Part shown: positions 7,171 to 12,455 of the stretch, one piece after another
Layout of the letters: each line of letters begins with the position of its first letter
Position numbering within the stretch: position 1 is the stretch's first letter
NCBI GenBank assembly: GCA_004298625.1
Contig: SCSY01000055.1
Span: 1-13,511, forward strand
Reading direction: 5' to 3'
DNA: 13,511 nucleotides
Source: Nitrospirota bacterium
GTDB taxonomy: Bacteria; Nitrospirota; Thermodesulfovibrionia; Thermodesulfovibrionales; UBA1546
The notes under the pieces: model-generated
Told to the model about the DNA's origin: nothing
The model's database searches: none
Seen by the model: only the letters and a program-made list of their open reading frames with translations
Translations under genes and position numbers: made by a program

Positions 7171-8256
7171 AAATAATTTCAGATACTGCCCGTACCCCTC
7201 CTTCTCCATATTTTCTTTTGGAATAAAGCGAAGGGCTGCCGAGTTCATGCAATAGCGTTTGTATGTCGGCGCAGGGCCGTCGTCAAAAACGTGTCCGAGA
7301 TGCGAATCGGCCTCTTTGCTTCGCACCTCTGTTCTTTTTGTGAAGAGGCTTCTGTCCTCCTTTTCTAAGATATTCTTTGGTTCAAGCGGCCTTGAAAAAC
7401 TCGGCCAGCCGGTGGCTGAATCATACTTGTCAACGGAACTGAACAAAGGTTCGCCGGATACGATATCAACGTATATGCCCTCTTTTTTGTTGTCCCAGTA
7501 TTCGTTTTTAAATGCAGGCTCTGTGTCGTCTTTTTGAGTCACCTCGTATTGCATCGGTGTCAGTTTCTTTTTGAGTTCTTCCTTTGATGGTTTCACAAAT
7601 GTCCTCCAAGTGCCTTTAGATGAAGGATCGCTGATCGGCTTGAATTTTCCTGCCGCATCTCCCCAGAGATCCTTAAGCCTTCTGTCGCGTCCGCAGTTGG
7701 TCCTGTAGAACTTGTAGCGGATCGGGTTTTTCTTATAATAATGCTGGTGGTATTCCTCTGCCGGATAGAACACGGTTGCCTGAACAATCTCGGTCACGAC
7801 AGGCTCTTTGAAGGTCTTGGTTCTCTCGATGAGTTCCCTGGATTTAAGGGCCAACTGGCGCTGCTGCTCATCATGATAAAGGATGGCGCTTCGATACTGG
7901 CTTCCCGCATCGCAGAATTGACGATCCTTAGCCGTCGGGTCAATGTTGTGCCAAAATACATTCAGAAGCGTATCATAAGACACCTTTGCGGGATCATAGA
8001 CTACCTGAACCGATTCGGTATGACCTGTGCCTCCGGCCGAGACCTCCTCGTAAGTGGGATTTTTTTTATGCCCGCCTGTGTAGCCGGATGTAACGGAAAT
8101 TACTCCCGGAAGCTCGTCATAAGGGTGTTCCATGCACCAGAAGCATCCCCCTGCAAACGTTGCCTTCTCGGATTTTGCCGTAGCGGCATCAGCAGACAGC
8201 ATAAAGATCACCCCCGATATTATTATGAATAAGCCCTGTATTATTCTGTAGAACAT
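7162..8256 (-). CDS. msrAB: Exported methionine sulfoxide reductase MsrA-MsrB fusion
   Basis: A bifunctional enzyme repairing both the S and R forms of methionine sulfoxide. It has 364 residues. Residues 1-25 form a signal peptide (basic start, hydrophobic 8-20, SADAA cleavage region), pointing to the periplasm or outer face. MsrA follows, with catalytic C38 in GGCFWCM and a possible recycling Cys in RTNCGRD. MsrB is C-terminal, with GWPSF, ADSHLGHVFDDGP and catalytic C336 in RYCMNSAA. The four zinc cysteines of many MsrB proteins are replaced (GIYVDIVSGEPLF and VRSKEADSHLGH), so this is the zinc-free type. A perfect AAGGAGG lies 9 bases before the ATG. It is monocistronic and convergent with accD. 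Its exported thiol reductant is not in the window. Confidence 0.96.
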   Translation of the reverse strand: MFYRIIQGLFIIISGVIFMLSADAATAKSEKATFAGGCFWCMEHPYDELPGVISVTSGYTGGHKKNPTYEEVSAGGTGHTESVQVVYDPAKVSYDTLLNVFWHNIDPTAKDRQFCDAGSQYRSAILYHDEQQRQLALKSRELIERTKTFKEPVVTEIVQATVFYPAEEYHQHYYKKNPIRYKFYRTNCGRDRRLKDLWGDAAGKFKPISDPSSKGTWRTFVKPSKEELKKKLTPMQYEVTQKDDTEPAFKNEYWDNKKEGIYVDIVSGEPLFSSVDKYDSATGWPSFSRPLEPKNILEKEDRSLFTKRTEVRSKEADSHLGHVFDDGPAPTYKRYCMNSAALRFIPKENMEKEGYGQYLKLFKK

Positions 8257-8361
8257 GCTTGTTTTCCTCCTTCCTTAATGCCTTAATAAGACCATAGCAC
8301 AGAAAAAAGGGGAAGGAAAGAGCAGGAAGAGATATTTTTTGGGGGATATAAAACTTATTCC

Positions 8362-8382
8362 TTCTCGTATATCCGATAAGAA
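8362..8382. repeat. Dispersed palindrome TTCTCGTAT..GATAAGAA, copy 1
   Basis: TTCTCGTATATCCGATAAGAA is an imperfect palindrome; TTCT and TAT pair with ATA and AGAA, with a CG bulge. A near copy lies at 10381-10399. It sits in the 258-bp divergent gap between msrAB and vapB 2. That gap also holds a purine-rich tract (about 8302-8346), a GGGG-CGTTAAA-CCCC hairpin (8399-8413) and the vapBC promoter. Confidence 0.55.
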
Positions 8383-8446
8383 CCGCGCAGAATTTTCCGG
8401 GGCGTTAAACCCCTGAAACAATACCTCGCCGTGACGCCAATAAATA

Positions 8447-8486
8447 TTGACTGTGAATTGACTTAGTAGCCATAATAATTTAAACT
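8447..8486 (+). promoter_or_regulatory. Tandem sigma70-like promoters of vapBC 2
   Basis: TTGACT occurs twice, at 8447-8452 and 8458-8463, 11 bp apart. The first pairs with CATAAT (8471-8476) at 18 bp. The second pairs with TAAACT (8481-8486) at 17 bp. Both would start transcription 20-30 bases before the AGGGGG ribosome site (8505-8510) of the antitoxin gene. The repeated ATTGACT could also be a binding site for the antitoxin. Confidence 0.55.
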
Positions 8487-8514
8487 GTATATACAACACG
8501 ACATAGGGGGTTAT

Positions 8515-8712
8515 ATGCAGACCATAACAAAGAAAGTTGCAAAGCATTTCAGGCTCAATGAATCCTTGATTAAGGATGCGCAGAAAATACTCGGCGCAAA
8601 GACGGAGACCGAGACGATAGAATCTGCGCTCTCCGAAATGATTTATCAGGAAAAAATAAGAAAATTAATTGAACAAACAAAGGGGAAGTATAAATTCGAG
8701 GGGCTTAATTGA
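8515..8712 (+). CDS. vapB: VapB-type antitoxin (toxin-antitoxin 2)
   Basis: A 65-residue protein. Residues 11-40 (HFRLNESLIKDAQKILGAKT and the helix after it) match the short VapB form: a beta strand followed by two helices, used for dimerisation and operator binding. The charged C-terminal tail (EQTKGKYKFEGLN) would contact the toxin. A clear AGGGGG at 8505-8510 precedes the ATG at 8515. The stop overlaps the toxin start as TTGA, the same design as toxin-antitoxin 1, although the two antitoxins are not similar. It probably represses its own tandem promoters. Confidence 0.88.
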   Translation: MQTITKKVAKHFRLNESLIKDAQKILGAKTETETIESALSEMIYQEKIRKLIEQTKGKYKFEGLN

Positions 8713-9122
8713 GGCAAAAGGCTGTCCTTGACACCTCTTTTCTTATAGAGCATTTCAGGAAAGGCACGGTTTACGATACATTTCTTGATCTGAATAGATT
8801 CTATCACATTACCTTCAGTTCCGTTGTCCTGATGGAACTGCTTTCAGGAGCCTATGATCCCAAAGAGCAAAAACTTATCGAGCAGATAAAAAATAATTTC
8901 ACTGTTATTGCAGTGACCGAACGGCAATGGTATGTCGCAGGCAATATAATGCTGAAATTAAGAAAAGATAAAAAGGTTGACCCTTTAAGAATCAAAAGAC
9001 TTCTTGCTGATATCCTCATCGCCGTATCTGCAAGGGACATCGGAGCGGTTTTGATTACAAAAAATGAAAAGGATTTTAAATTAATCAGGGAAGTCTTGGA
9101 TTTTAAATATCTGGCTGTATAA
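8709..9122 (+). CDS. vapC: VapC-type PIN-domain ribonuclease toxin (toxin-antitoxin 2)
   Basis: A 137-residue PIN-domain protein. Acidic residues are D8 in AVLDTSFLIEHF, E43 in LMELLSGA, D101 in LLADILIAVSAR, and D122 in TKNEKDF. The start is TTG at 8709, overlapping the antitoxin stop, with GAGGGG at 8698-8703. It is only distantly like the first VapC (different spacing and flanks), so this is not a recent duplication. It acts as an RNase when the antitoxin is degraded; the RNA target cannot be read from sequence. A hairpin about 60 bp downstream may end transcription. Confidence 0.94.
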   Translation: MRQKAVLDTSFLIEHFRKGTVYDTFLDLNRFYHITFSSVVLMELLSGAYDPKEQKLIEQIKNNFTVIAVTERQWYVAGNIMLKLRKDKKVDPLRIKRLLADILIAVSARDIGAVLITKNEKDFKLIREVLDFKYLAV

Positions 9123-9184
9123 ACAAGCTTTCTCTCTTTTCTGCTTGCTAACTTTTATAAAACACAAACAAATGTTCGTGCATT

Positions 9185-9210
9185 ATCAGCTCAATGCTGA
9201 TTGTTATTTT
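9185..9210 (+). terminator. Probable terminator between vapC 2 and the convergent nucleotidyltransferase gene
   Basis: ATCAGC (9185-9190), loop TCAAT, and GCTGAT (9196-9201) form a perfect 6-bp stem followed by TGTTATTTT. It lies 60 bp after the vapC stop, overlapping the end of the convergent gene. A longer-looped CAAGC/GCTTG hairpin lies closer to vapC, at about 9124-9147. Confidence 0.5.
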
Positions 9211-9881
9211 AAAATCTCGATTATTTCGACATTTTCTGTTTTTTTCAGTACATCAATCACACGCTTTTTCCACCTTGCAGGCATTTTCCCGAACATATTT
9301 TTTATTTCCACGGTGTCGCCTTTCTTCACGAGTGCTGTTAAAATAGCGAATGCTTCCTTCCTGTCTTTGAGCAGTTTCTCCTCTTTTGTTCTTCTGTCCG
9401 ATACGATGAGCTTGTGGAGGGCGAATGCCGCAGGATGGGGCACATTTACTTTTAGTCCCTCTGCCTCTATGCAGATAATGTTTTGAAGAAGATAATCAAG
9501 AAACCTCAGAGGCTGGGCATTCATGCTCAACTGCGGCAAAGGGTAAGGTTTGTCAGTCCCCTTTCCCCTTTCGGGAACAAGAAACTCCAAAATGAGATCG
9601 GGATGCATAAGTTTCATATAGCCTGAACCGCCGCTGAAAGAAACCACAAAACCCTCATTTCGAAGAAGTGCCTCCACGTCAACTTTTTTCTTGATTTGGA
9701 GAGGCACCGGCACAAGGAAATCCATGTCCCTTGTCCTTATAGTCGGCGTATATCTCTGACCCTCAAAATAACTTCTGTAGAAGTGCTGACACCAACTCCC
9801 GATGAGGATTAACTCTTCCATAAGACCCGCCGCCTGAAACTGCCTGAGAACCTTAAGAAACAGAGCGTATCTCTTTTCCAC
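9204..9881 (-). CDS. Nucleotidyltransferase-fold protein, putative toxin-like partner (pair 1)
   Basis: A 225-residue protein with a polymerase-beta-type nucleotidyltransferase core. It has GSW at 28-30, RDMDF at 51-55 (acidic D52 and D54), and a third acidic strand LILEF (about 96-100). A C-terminal helical region starts with VPHPAAFALHKLIVSDRR and includes a lysine-rich KLLKDRKEAFAI segment. This resembles the NTP_transf_8 group of uncharacterised nucleotidyltransferases. Such folds move NMPs onto RNA or protein, as the MenT/AbiEii toxins do. The start is GTG at 9881 with GAAAGG upstream. The first 29 bp lie inside the end of the upstream small gene, so the pair is coupled. Function is inferred from fold and pairing only. 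The plus-strand open frame at 9145-9486 is a shadow. Confidence 0.78.
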   Translation of the reverse strand: MEKRYALFLKVLRQFQAAGLMEELILIGSWCQHFYRSYFEGQRYTPTIRTRDMDFLVPVPLQIKKKVDVEALLRNEGFVVSFSGGSGYMKLMHPDLILEFLVPERGKGTDKPYPLPQLSMNAQPLRFLDYLLQNIICIEAEGLKVNVPHPAAFALHKLIVSDRRTKEEKLLKDRKEAFAILTALVKKGDTVEIKNMFGKMPARWKKRVIDVLKKTENVEIIEILK

Positions 9882-10179
9882 GCAAAGCCTTTCTTAAAAA
9901 TGCAATTTGTTTTTTTACCTGCGAAAGCAGATTCCGGTACTTGGCCCTGAGCTTTTTTGCCTCATCATATTTCCTTATCTCCTCTTTAGACAGTTTGCCC
10001 TTATAAAGAAATTTTACTTTCAGCCCCTCCCGTTTCATTAGGTAGTAATAGCTGTGTCCGCGAATCTCCTTTTTCACAAGGGCACCTGGCGGAAGCGCCT
10101 TAATGGCCTTCTCGTATTCCTTTTTCATCCTCAGGGAGTTTTCAAGCTCCTCTTCCAGCACACCCTTAATAACCTTCAT
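9853..10179 (-). CDS. Lysine-rich helical protein, putative partner of the nucleotidyltransferase (pair 1)
   Basis: A 108-residue, strongly basic protein. An N-terminal helix (MKVIKGVLEEELENSLRMKK) leads to a short beta region (about 30-62) with LPPGALVKKEIRGHSYYYL and LKVKFLYKGKLS. A long charged helical part follows (65-103), ending RKALRGKEI. The middle segment looks like a small nucleic-acid-binding beta hairpin, but I do not recognise a named family with certainty. The ATG at 10179 is preceded by GGAG at 10188-10191 and a good promoter. The gene overlaps the nucleotidyltransferase by 29 bp. By position it may be an antitoxin or an RNA-guiding partner; neither is shown. Similar small proteins next to such nucleotidyltransferases are familiar in related genomes (recollection, not checked). 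Confidence 0.75.
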   Translation of the reverse strand: MKVIKGVLEEELENSLRMKKEYEKAIKALPPGALVKKEIRGHSYYYLMKREGLKVKFLYKGKLSKEEIRKYDEAKKLRAKYRNLLSQVKKQIAFLRKALRGKEIRSVS

Positions 10180-10191
10180 CTAATAATCTCC

Positions 10192-10233
10192 GTTACCATA
10201 CATTATATTGATTATGATACATTGTAAGGTAAC
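10192..10233. promoter_or_regulatory. Inverted-repeat operator 1 over the pair 1 promoter
   Basis: GTTACCATACA (10192-10202) faces TGTAAGGTAAC (10223-10233). The arms are 11 bp and pair at 10 positions, with only the central A/T differing. The right arm lies exactly inside the -35/-10 spacer of the minus-strand promoter. The left arm touches the ribosome site. A bound repressor would block both transcription start and elongation. Confidence 0.7.
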
Positions 10234-10242
10234 GAGAGTCAA
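10214..10242 (-). promoter_or_regulatory. Promoter of the helical protein and nucleotidyltransferase pair
   Basis: Read on the minus strand: TTGACT (10242-10237), a 17-bp spacer, and TATCAT (10219-10214), each matching the sigma70 consensus at five of six positions. Transcription would begin near 10207, about 28 bases before the ATG at 10179. Confidence 0.7.
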
Positions 10243-10250
10243 GAAATAAA

Positions 10251-10293
10251 ATTACCATACAGGTAGTGATATTTAAAAGGGATGTAAGGTAAC
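10251..10293. promoter_or_regulatory. Inverted-repeat operator 2, copy of operator 1
   Basis: ATTACCATACA (10251-10261) faces TGTAAGGTAAC (10283-10293). Arm sequences are the same as in operator 1 apart from the first base. The overall size is 43 bp against 42, and the centre differs. It lies just upstream of the -35 box, 59 bp from operator 1, so two dimers or a looped tetramer could bind together. Confidence 0.65.
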
Positions 10294-10294
10294 A

Positions 10295-10362
10295 CCCCCA
10301 TCCCCCTCTTAGCTTTTCTTCTCGGCGAATCCGCCTGTGCGCGGAAAGAGGGGGCGAGGGGG
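10295..10362. repeat. Long C-run/G-run intergenic hairpin
   Basis: CCCCCTCTT (10302-10310) pairs perfectly with AAGAGGGGG (10346-10354). CCCCC (10295-10299) then pairs with GGGGG (10358-10362) across a small internal mismatch. The loop holds a second hairpin, GGCG-AATC-CGCC (10324-10335). It looks like a dispersed intergenic repeat, and there is no T-run to make it a terminator. The 10180-10447 gap contains no gene. Confidence 0.6.
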
Positions 10363-10380
10363 AGTTAAAACTACCTTCTC

Positions 10381-10399
10381 CTCGTATCGCCGATAAGAA
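10381..10399. repeat. Dispersed palindrome CTCGTATCGCCGATAAGAA, copy 2
   Basis: Matches the element at 8362-8382 at most positions (CTCGTAT, then CCGATAAGAA). Both copies follow a CCTTCTC-type lead-in and lie in intergenic DNA, so this is a genome-dispersed element rather than chance. Confidence 0.55.
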
Positions 10400-10409
10400 A
10401 ATTGCTGTC

Positions 10410-10430
10410 ATTCCGCACTTGATGCGGAAT
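10410..10430. repeat. ATTCCGCA-CTTGA-TGCGGAAT hairpin repeat
   Basis: A perfect 8-bp stem with a 5-base loop, flanked by TGTC and CCAG. The ATTCC..GGAAT pattern is that of widespread small intergenic palindromes such as the Neisseria dRS3-like elements. TTTTTT lies a few bases later (10438-10443), so it could end plus-strand transcription. It lies just past the stop of the 10448-10684 gene. Confidence 0.65.
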
Positions 10431-10447
10431 CCAGTGGTTTTTTGATG

Positions 10448-10684
10448 TCATAGGTAAACAACTTTTCCTACTTCACGTGCAACAAGATTATCTAATTTGT
10501 ATTTTTTAATCCAAGGACATTCCCTCTTCAGATTTCTCAAAGCGTCCTTTGCATCCGCACCGTTTTCAATTCCGATAACGACTGCATCCTCTGTGCTTTG
10601 AAATTTTTTGTCTTTCATAAGAAAGTCTGCCCGGCATGAATCACCAATTTCATAGAAGATAAAAGTTTTTAATTCGTTTTTCAT
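10448..10684 (-). CDS. Unknown 78-residue protein
   Basis: I do not recognise this protein. It opens with a likely beta strand (LKTFIFYEIG), followed by a possible alpha-beta repeat: VVIGIENG, then the helix AKDALRNLKRE, and a closing strand GKVVYL. It has cysteines at 17 and 56 and no catalytic motif. The gene is supported by a strong AAGGAGG site (10695-10689) four bases before the ATG at 10684. It diverges from the nuclease-like gene, with 93 bp between. A perfect 15-bp palindrome in its leader overlaps the edge of the ribosome site and suggests tight control. It could be a small regulator or antitoxin-like protein, but there is no partner on its own strand. Confidence 0.6.
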   Translation of the reverse strand: MKNELKTFIFYEIGDSCRADFLMKDKKFQSTEDAVVIGIENGADAKDALRNLKRECPWIKKYKLDNLVAREVGKVVYL

Positions 10685-10698
10685 ATAACCTCCTTTTC

Positions 10699-10713
10699 TT
10701 GATCATTGATCAA
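10699..10713. promoter_or_regulatory. Perfect palindrome TTGATCATTGATCAA, operator or RNA hairpin
   Basis: TTGATCA and TGATCAA flank one T. It lies in the 93-bp divergent gap, 15-29 bases before the minus-strand start. In the minus-strand RNA the stem can extend (with G-U pairs) to CCUUUUUGAUCA / UGAUCAAGAAAAGG, which takes up the first bases of the AAAAGGAGG ribosome site. It may therefore act as a DNA operator or as a translation-blocking hairpin. Confidence 0.55.
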
Positions 10714-10777
10714 AAAGGGAGGGTTTGTCCAGAGAACAATAGCTAAAAAATTTGTGATTTGATACTATATTTCTCAT

Positions 10778-11512
10778 ATGAAACAGTATGAAGCAGTTAT
10801 AAGGGTTATGGAAACCAATGGTGGCTATGCCACACTTGGGTTGTTAAATCAGGAAGTACTGAAAATTAAGGATTGCATTTGGAAAACCAAAACCCCATTT
10901 GCAAGTATCCGCCGCATTGTTCAGGATGAGCGGTTTTTCTTTAAGATACGCCCCGGCTTGTGGGCATTGAAAACCTATAAAGACAAGCTGCCTCCTGAAA
11001 TTCTGCCGGTTAAAGACCAGCCAAAGGCTAAACAGGAAGAATACTCCCACACCTACTATCAGGGGTTGATAGTAGAAATAGGCAACTTAAAGAACTATAA
11101 AACTTTTGTCCCAAATCAGGATAAAAACAAACTTTACCTTGGCAAAAAGCTTTCCGAGATTATAACGGTTCCCGATATATATAAGTTCAGCTATGATGAG
11201 ATAATCCGTACAGCGCGAACGATTGATGTAATGTGGTTTAATGAGAGGAAAATGCCTGTAAGTCTTTTTGAAATTGAACATTCCACGGATATTCACAACT
11301 CATTGCGAAAATTCGTTGAGCTTCAGGATTTTTATACAAACTTTTACATAGTCGCTGATGAAGTCAGACGGCGCGAGTTTCAGTCAAAGTTGTCTTCTCA
11401 GTCGGTTGTCCTTATAAATAAACGGGTCGGATTTTGGAGCTATGATAATGTGGCCGAGTTACATTCAAAAACAAGTGAGCTTGTGAGTATAGAATCAAGA
11501 CTTAAACTTTAA
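10778..11512 (+). CDS. HARE-HTH plus PD-(D/E)XK nuclease-like protein
   Basis: A 244-residue protein. Residues 1-66 fit a HARE-type winged helix (YEAVIRVMETNGGYA, then KTPFASIRRIVQDERFF and RPGLWALK), a domain found fused to restriction enzymes and in RNA polymerase delta. After a linker, residues 92-200 look like a restriction-endonuclease fold: E100 in the first helix, D150 in TIDVMWF, then E165 and E167 in SLFEIEHS. This gives a D..ExE variant of PD-(D/E)XK lacking the usual lysine. No methyltransferase is nearby, so a plain restriction-modification role is not supported. A modified-DNA nuclease or solitary defence protein is possible. No ribosome site is seen, and TACTAT at 10763-10768 is only 10 bases before the ATG, so the mRNA may be leaderless. 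Confidence 0.72.
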   Translation: MKQYEAVIRVMETNGGYATLGLLNQEVLKIKDCIWKTKTPFASIRRIVQDERFFFKIRPGLWALKTYKDKLPPEILPVKDQPKAKQEEYSHTYYQGLIVEIGNLKNYKTFVPNQDKNKLYLGKKLSEIITVPDIYKFSYDEIIRTARTIDVMWFNERKMPVSLFEIEHSTDIHNSLRKFVELQDFYTNFYIVADEVRRREFQSKLSSQSVVLINKRVGFWSYDNVAELHSKTSELVSIESRLKL

Positions 11513-11524
11513 GGGGGCAAGCAA

Positions 11525-11755
11525 ATGATACTCGAATCTTATTTCAAAGAAATATCAGAGGAGTTGAGCAGCAATATTATTGCATTCAAGGATAAGCATC
11601 CTGAAATAAAAAATAATTATTACCCTGAAGAATTAACGAAACTATTTGAAAAATATATTGAGGTTTATGGGCATGCATACTGTATGGATGTGGGCAGTGA
11701 AAGGAAGAAGCTATCAAAATTGCTATATAGAGCTTTAAATGAAATGAAGCATTGA
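11525..11755 (+). CDS. Unknown 76-residue helical protein downstream of the nuclease-like gene
   Basis: I do not recognise this protein. It is charged and almost wholly helical (LESYFKEISEELSSNIIAF, then ELTKLFEKYIEVYGHAY and RKKLSKLLYRALNEM). It starts 12 bp after the nuclease-like gene, with AAGGGGG as ribosome site, so the two are probably cotranscribed. It could be a small accessory or inhibitor of the nuclease. After its TGA the same frame stays open for another 34 codons encoding a restriction-enzyme-like tail, so this may be a rearranged junction rather than a native end. Confidence 0.55.
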   Translation: MILESYFKEISEELSSNIIAFKDKHPEIKNNYYPEELTKLFEKYIEVYGHAYCMDVGSERKKLSKLLYRALNEMKH

Positions 11756-11860
11756 AGACATCGCAGGCACATCCGTCCTAAAATCCGCCAGCAGTTACAA
11801 ATTCTAAGAGACAAAGGCATTCTTGAATTCAGAGGACAAGGGAGCTATTCTTTCAAATAG
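11756..11860 (+). pseudogene. Remnant of a DpnI / Dam-replacing-type restriction enzyme C-terminal winged helix
   Basis: Translation directly after the TGA at 11753, in the same frame, gives RHIRPKIRQQLQILRDKG, then ILEFRGQGSYSFK and a TAG. KIRQQLQ.LRDKG..EF.G.G.Y is the signature of the C-terminal winged-helix domain of DpnI and Dam-replacing restriction endonucleases, where it recognises methylated GATC. Only the last third of that domain is left. There is no start codon of its own and no catalytic domain nearby. It therefore marks the 3' end of a deleted restriction gene, unless stop readthrough joins it to the 76-residue protein. Recognition is from memory of the motif. Confidence 0.7.
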
Positions 11861-11880
11861 CACAATCAAAAAAAATTTCC

Positions 11881-11978
11881 CTCCGCCCCCACCAATAAAG
11901 CGCGATAGTTCGGGAGCGAGGAAGCATAGCGCAGAAGAGCCCTCATGGAAGTTGTTGTGATATAATAAGTCAAAAGTT
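11881..11978 (+). repeat. Dispersed intergenic repeat, copy 1
   Basis: Bases 11881-11940 (CTCCGCCCCC through GCGCAGAAGAGC) match 12456-12515 at 55 of 60 positions by eye. A further shared AAGTCAAAAGTT lies at 11967-11978. It contains GCGCGAT..ATAGCGC half-palindromes. It sits between the restriction-gene remnant and the relBE promoter, which partly lies inside it. Confidence 0.8.
11958..11966 (+). promoter_or_regulatory. Extended -10 promoter of relBE
   Basis: TGATATAAT is a perfect extended -10 with no good -35. Transcription would begin near 11973, about 26 bases before the GTG start at 11999. It lies within the first intergenic repeat, so the repeat may have brought the promoter. Confidence 0.55.
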
Positions 11979-11998
11979 AAGAATACGGAGGTGATTTA

Positions 11999-12205
11999 GT
12001 GGGAACCAAGACCTTGACCATGCCTGAAGATGCCGTCGTCAATATGCTGAAGACCCTGCCCGAAGATATTTTGATAGATGTCTTTTGGAGAACAGTCGTG
12101 GAAAGCGATGTCTCTGCTCTTACCAAGGAGGAAAAAGAACTTATCAGCAAAGGTAATCTCGAGCACAAAAAAGGCGAAACCGTTAAATGGCAAGATTTGA
12201 GATAG
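11999..12205 (+). CDS. RelB-like antitoxin (toxin-antitoxin 3)
   Basis: A 68-residue acidic protein preceding a RelE/ParE-type toxin and overlapping it by 19 bp. The N-terminal part (LTMPEDAVVNMLKTLPEDIL) is helical. The C-terminal GNLEHKKGETVKWQDLR resembles the toxin-binding tail of RelB-like antitoxins. The start is GTG at 11999, preceded by GGAGGTGA (11987-11994), a full match to the 16S rRNA 3' end. An internal ATG at residue 8 lacks such a site. Strong antitoxin translation and a weaker toxin ribosome site (AAGGCGA) fit the usual excess of antitoxin. It probably autorepresses the extended -10 promoter. Confidence 0.8.
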   Translation: MGTKTLTMPEDAVVNMLKTLPEDILIDVFWRTVVESDVSALTKEEKELISKGNLEHKKGETVKWQDLR

Positions 12206-12438
12206 AGTTTTCAAAGAGCGCTGCAAAGGATTATAAAAAGCTGCCGAAAGATTACAGGGTCTTAATTGATTTGGTCCTGTCAAAGCTTACCAAAGGAATC
12301 CCCATAGACATTAAGCCCATCGCCGGAGAAGAACATATATACAGGATCAGAGTTGGCAAATACAGAATACTTGCTACTGTCATTGAAAATACTGTACTGA
12401 TTACAAAGATCGGCCCGCGAGGAGATGTTTATAAGTAA
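12187..12438 (+). CDS. RelE/ParE-family toxin (toxin-antitoxin 3)
   Basis: An 83-residue basic protein with the RelE fold pattern. A first strand and helices (FEIEFSKSAAKDYKKLPKDY) lead to a LSKL helix, then HIYRIRVGKYRIL, VIENTVLITKIGPRGDVY. The RVGKYRI and KIGPRGDVY segments carry the conserved basic residues and terminal Tyr of mRNA-cleaving RelE proteins. ParE members (gyrase poisons) share this fold, so the exact target is not certain. The ATG at 12187 lies inside the antitoxin gene. There is no clear terminator after the stop; a copy of the intergenic repeat begins 18 bp later. Confidence 0.9.
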   Translation: MARFEIEFSKSAAKDYKKLPKDYRVLIDLVLSKLTKGIPIDIKPIAGEEHIYRIRVGKYRILATVIENTVLITKIGPRGDVYK

Positions 12439-12455
12439 AAATAATTTATTCCCCC

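Noticed and set aside
9145..9486. 113-codon plus-strand open frame rich in Phe and Ser
   Set aside because: It is a shadow of the nucleotidyltransferase gene on the minus strand, with no ribosome site.
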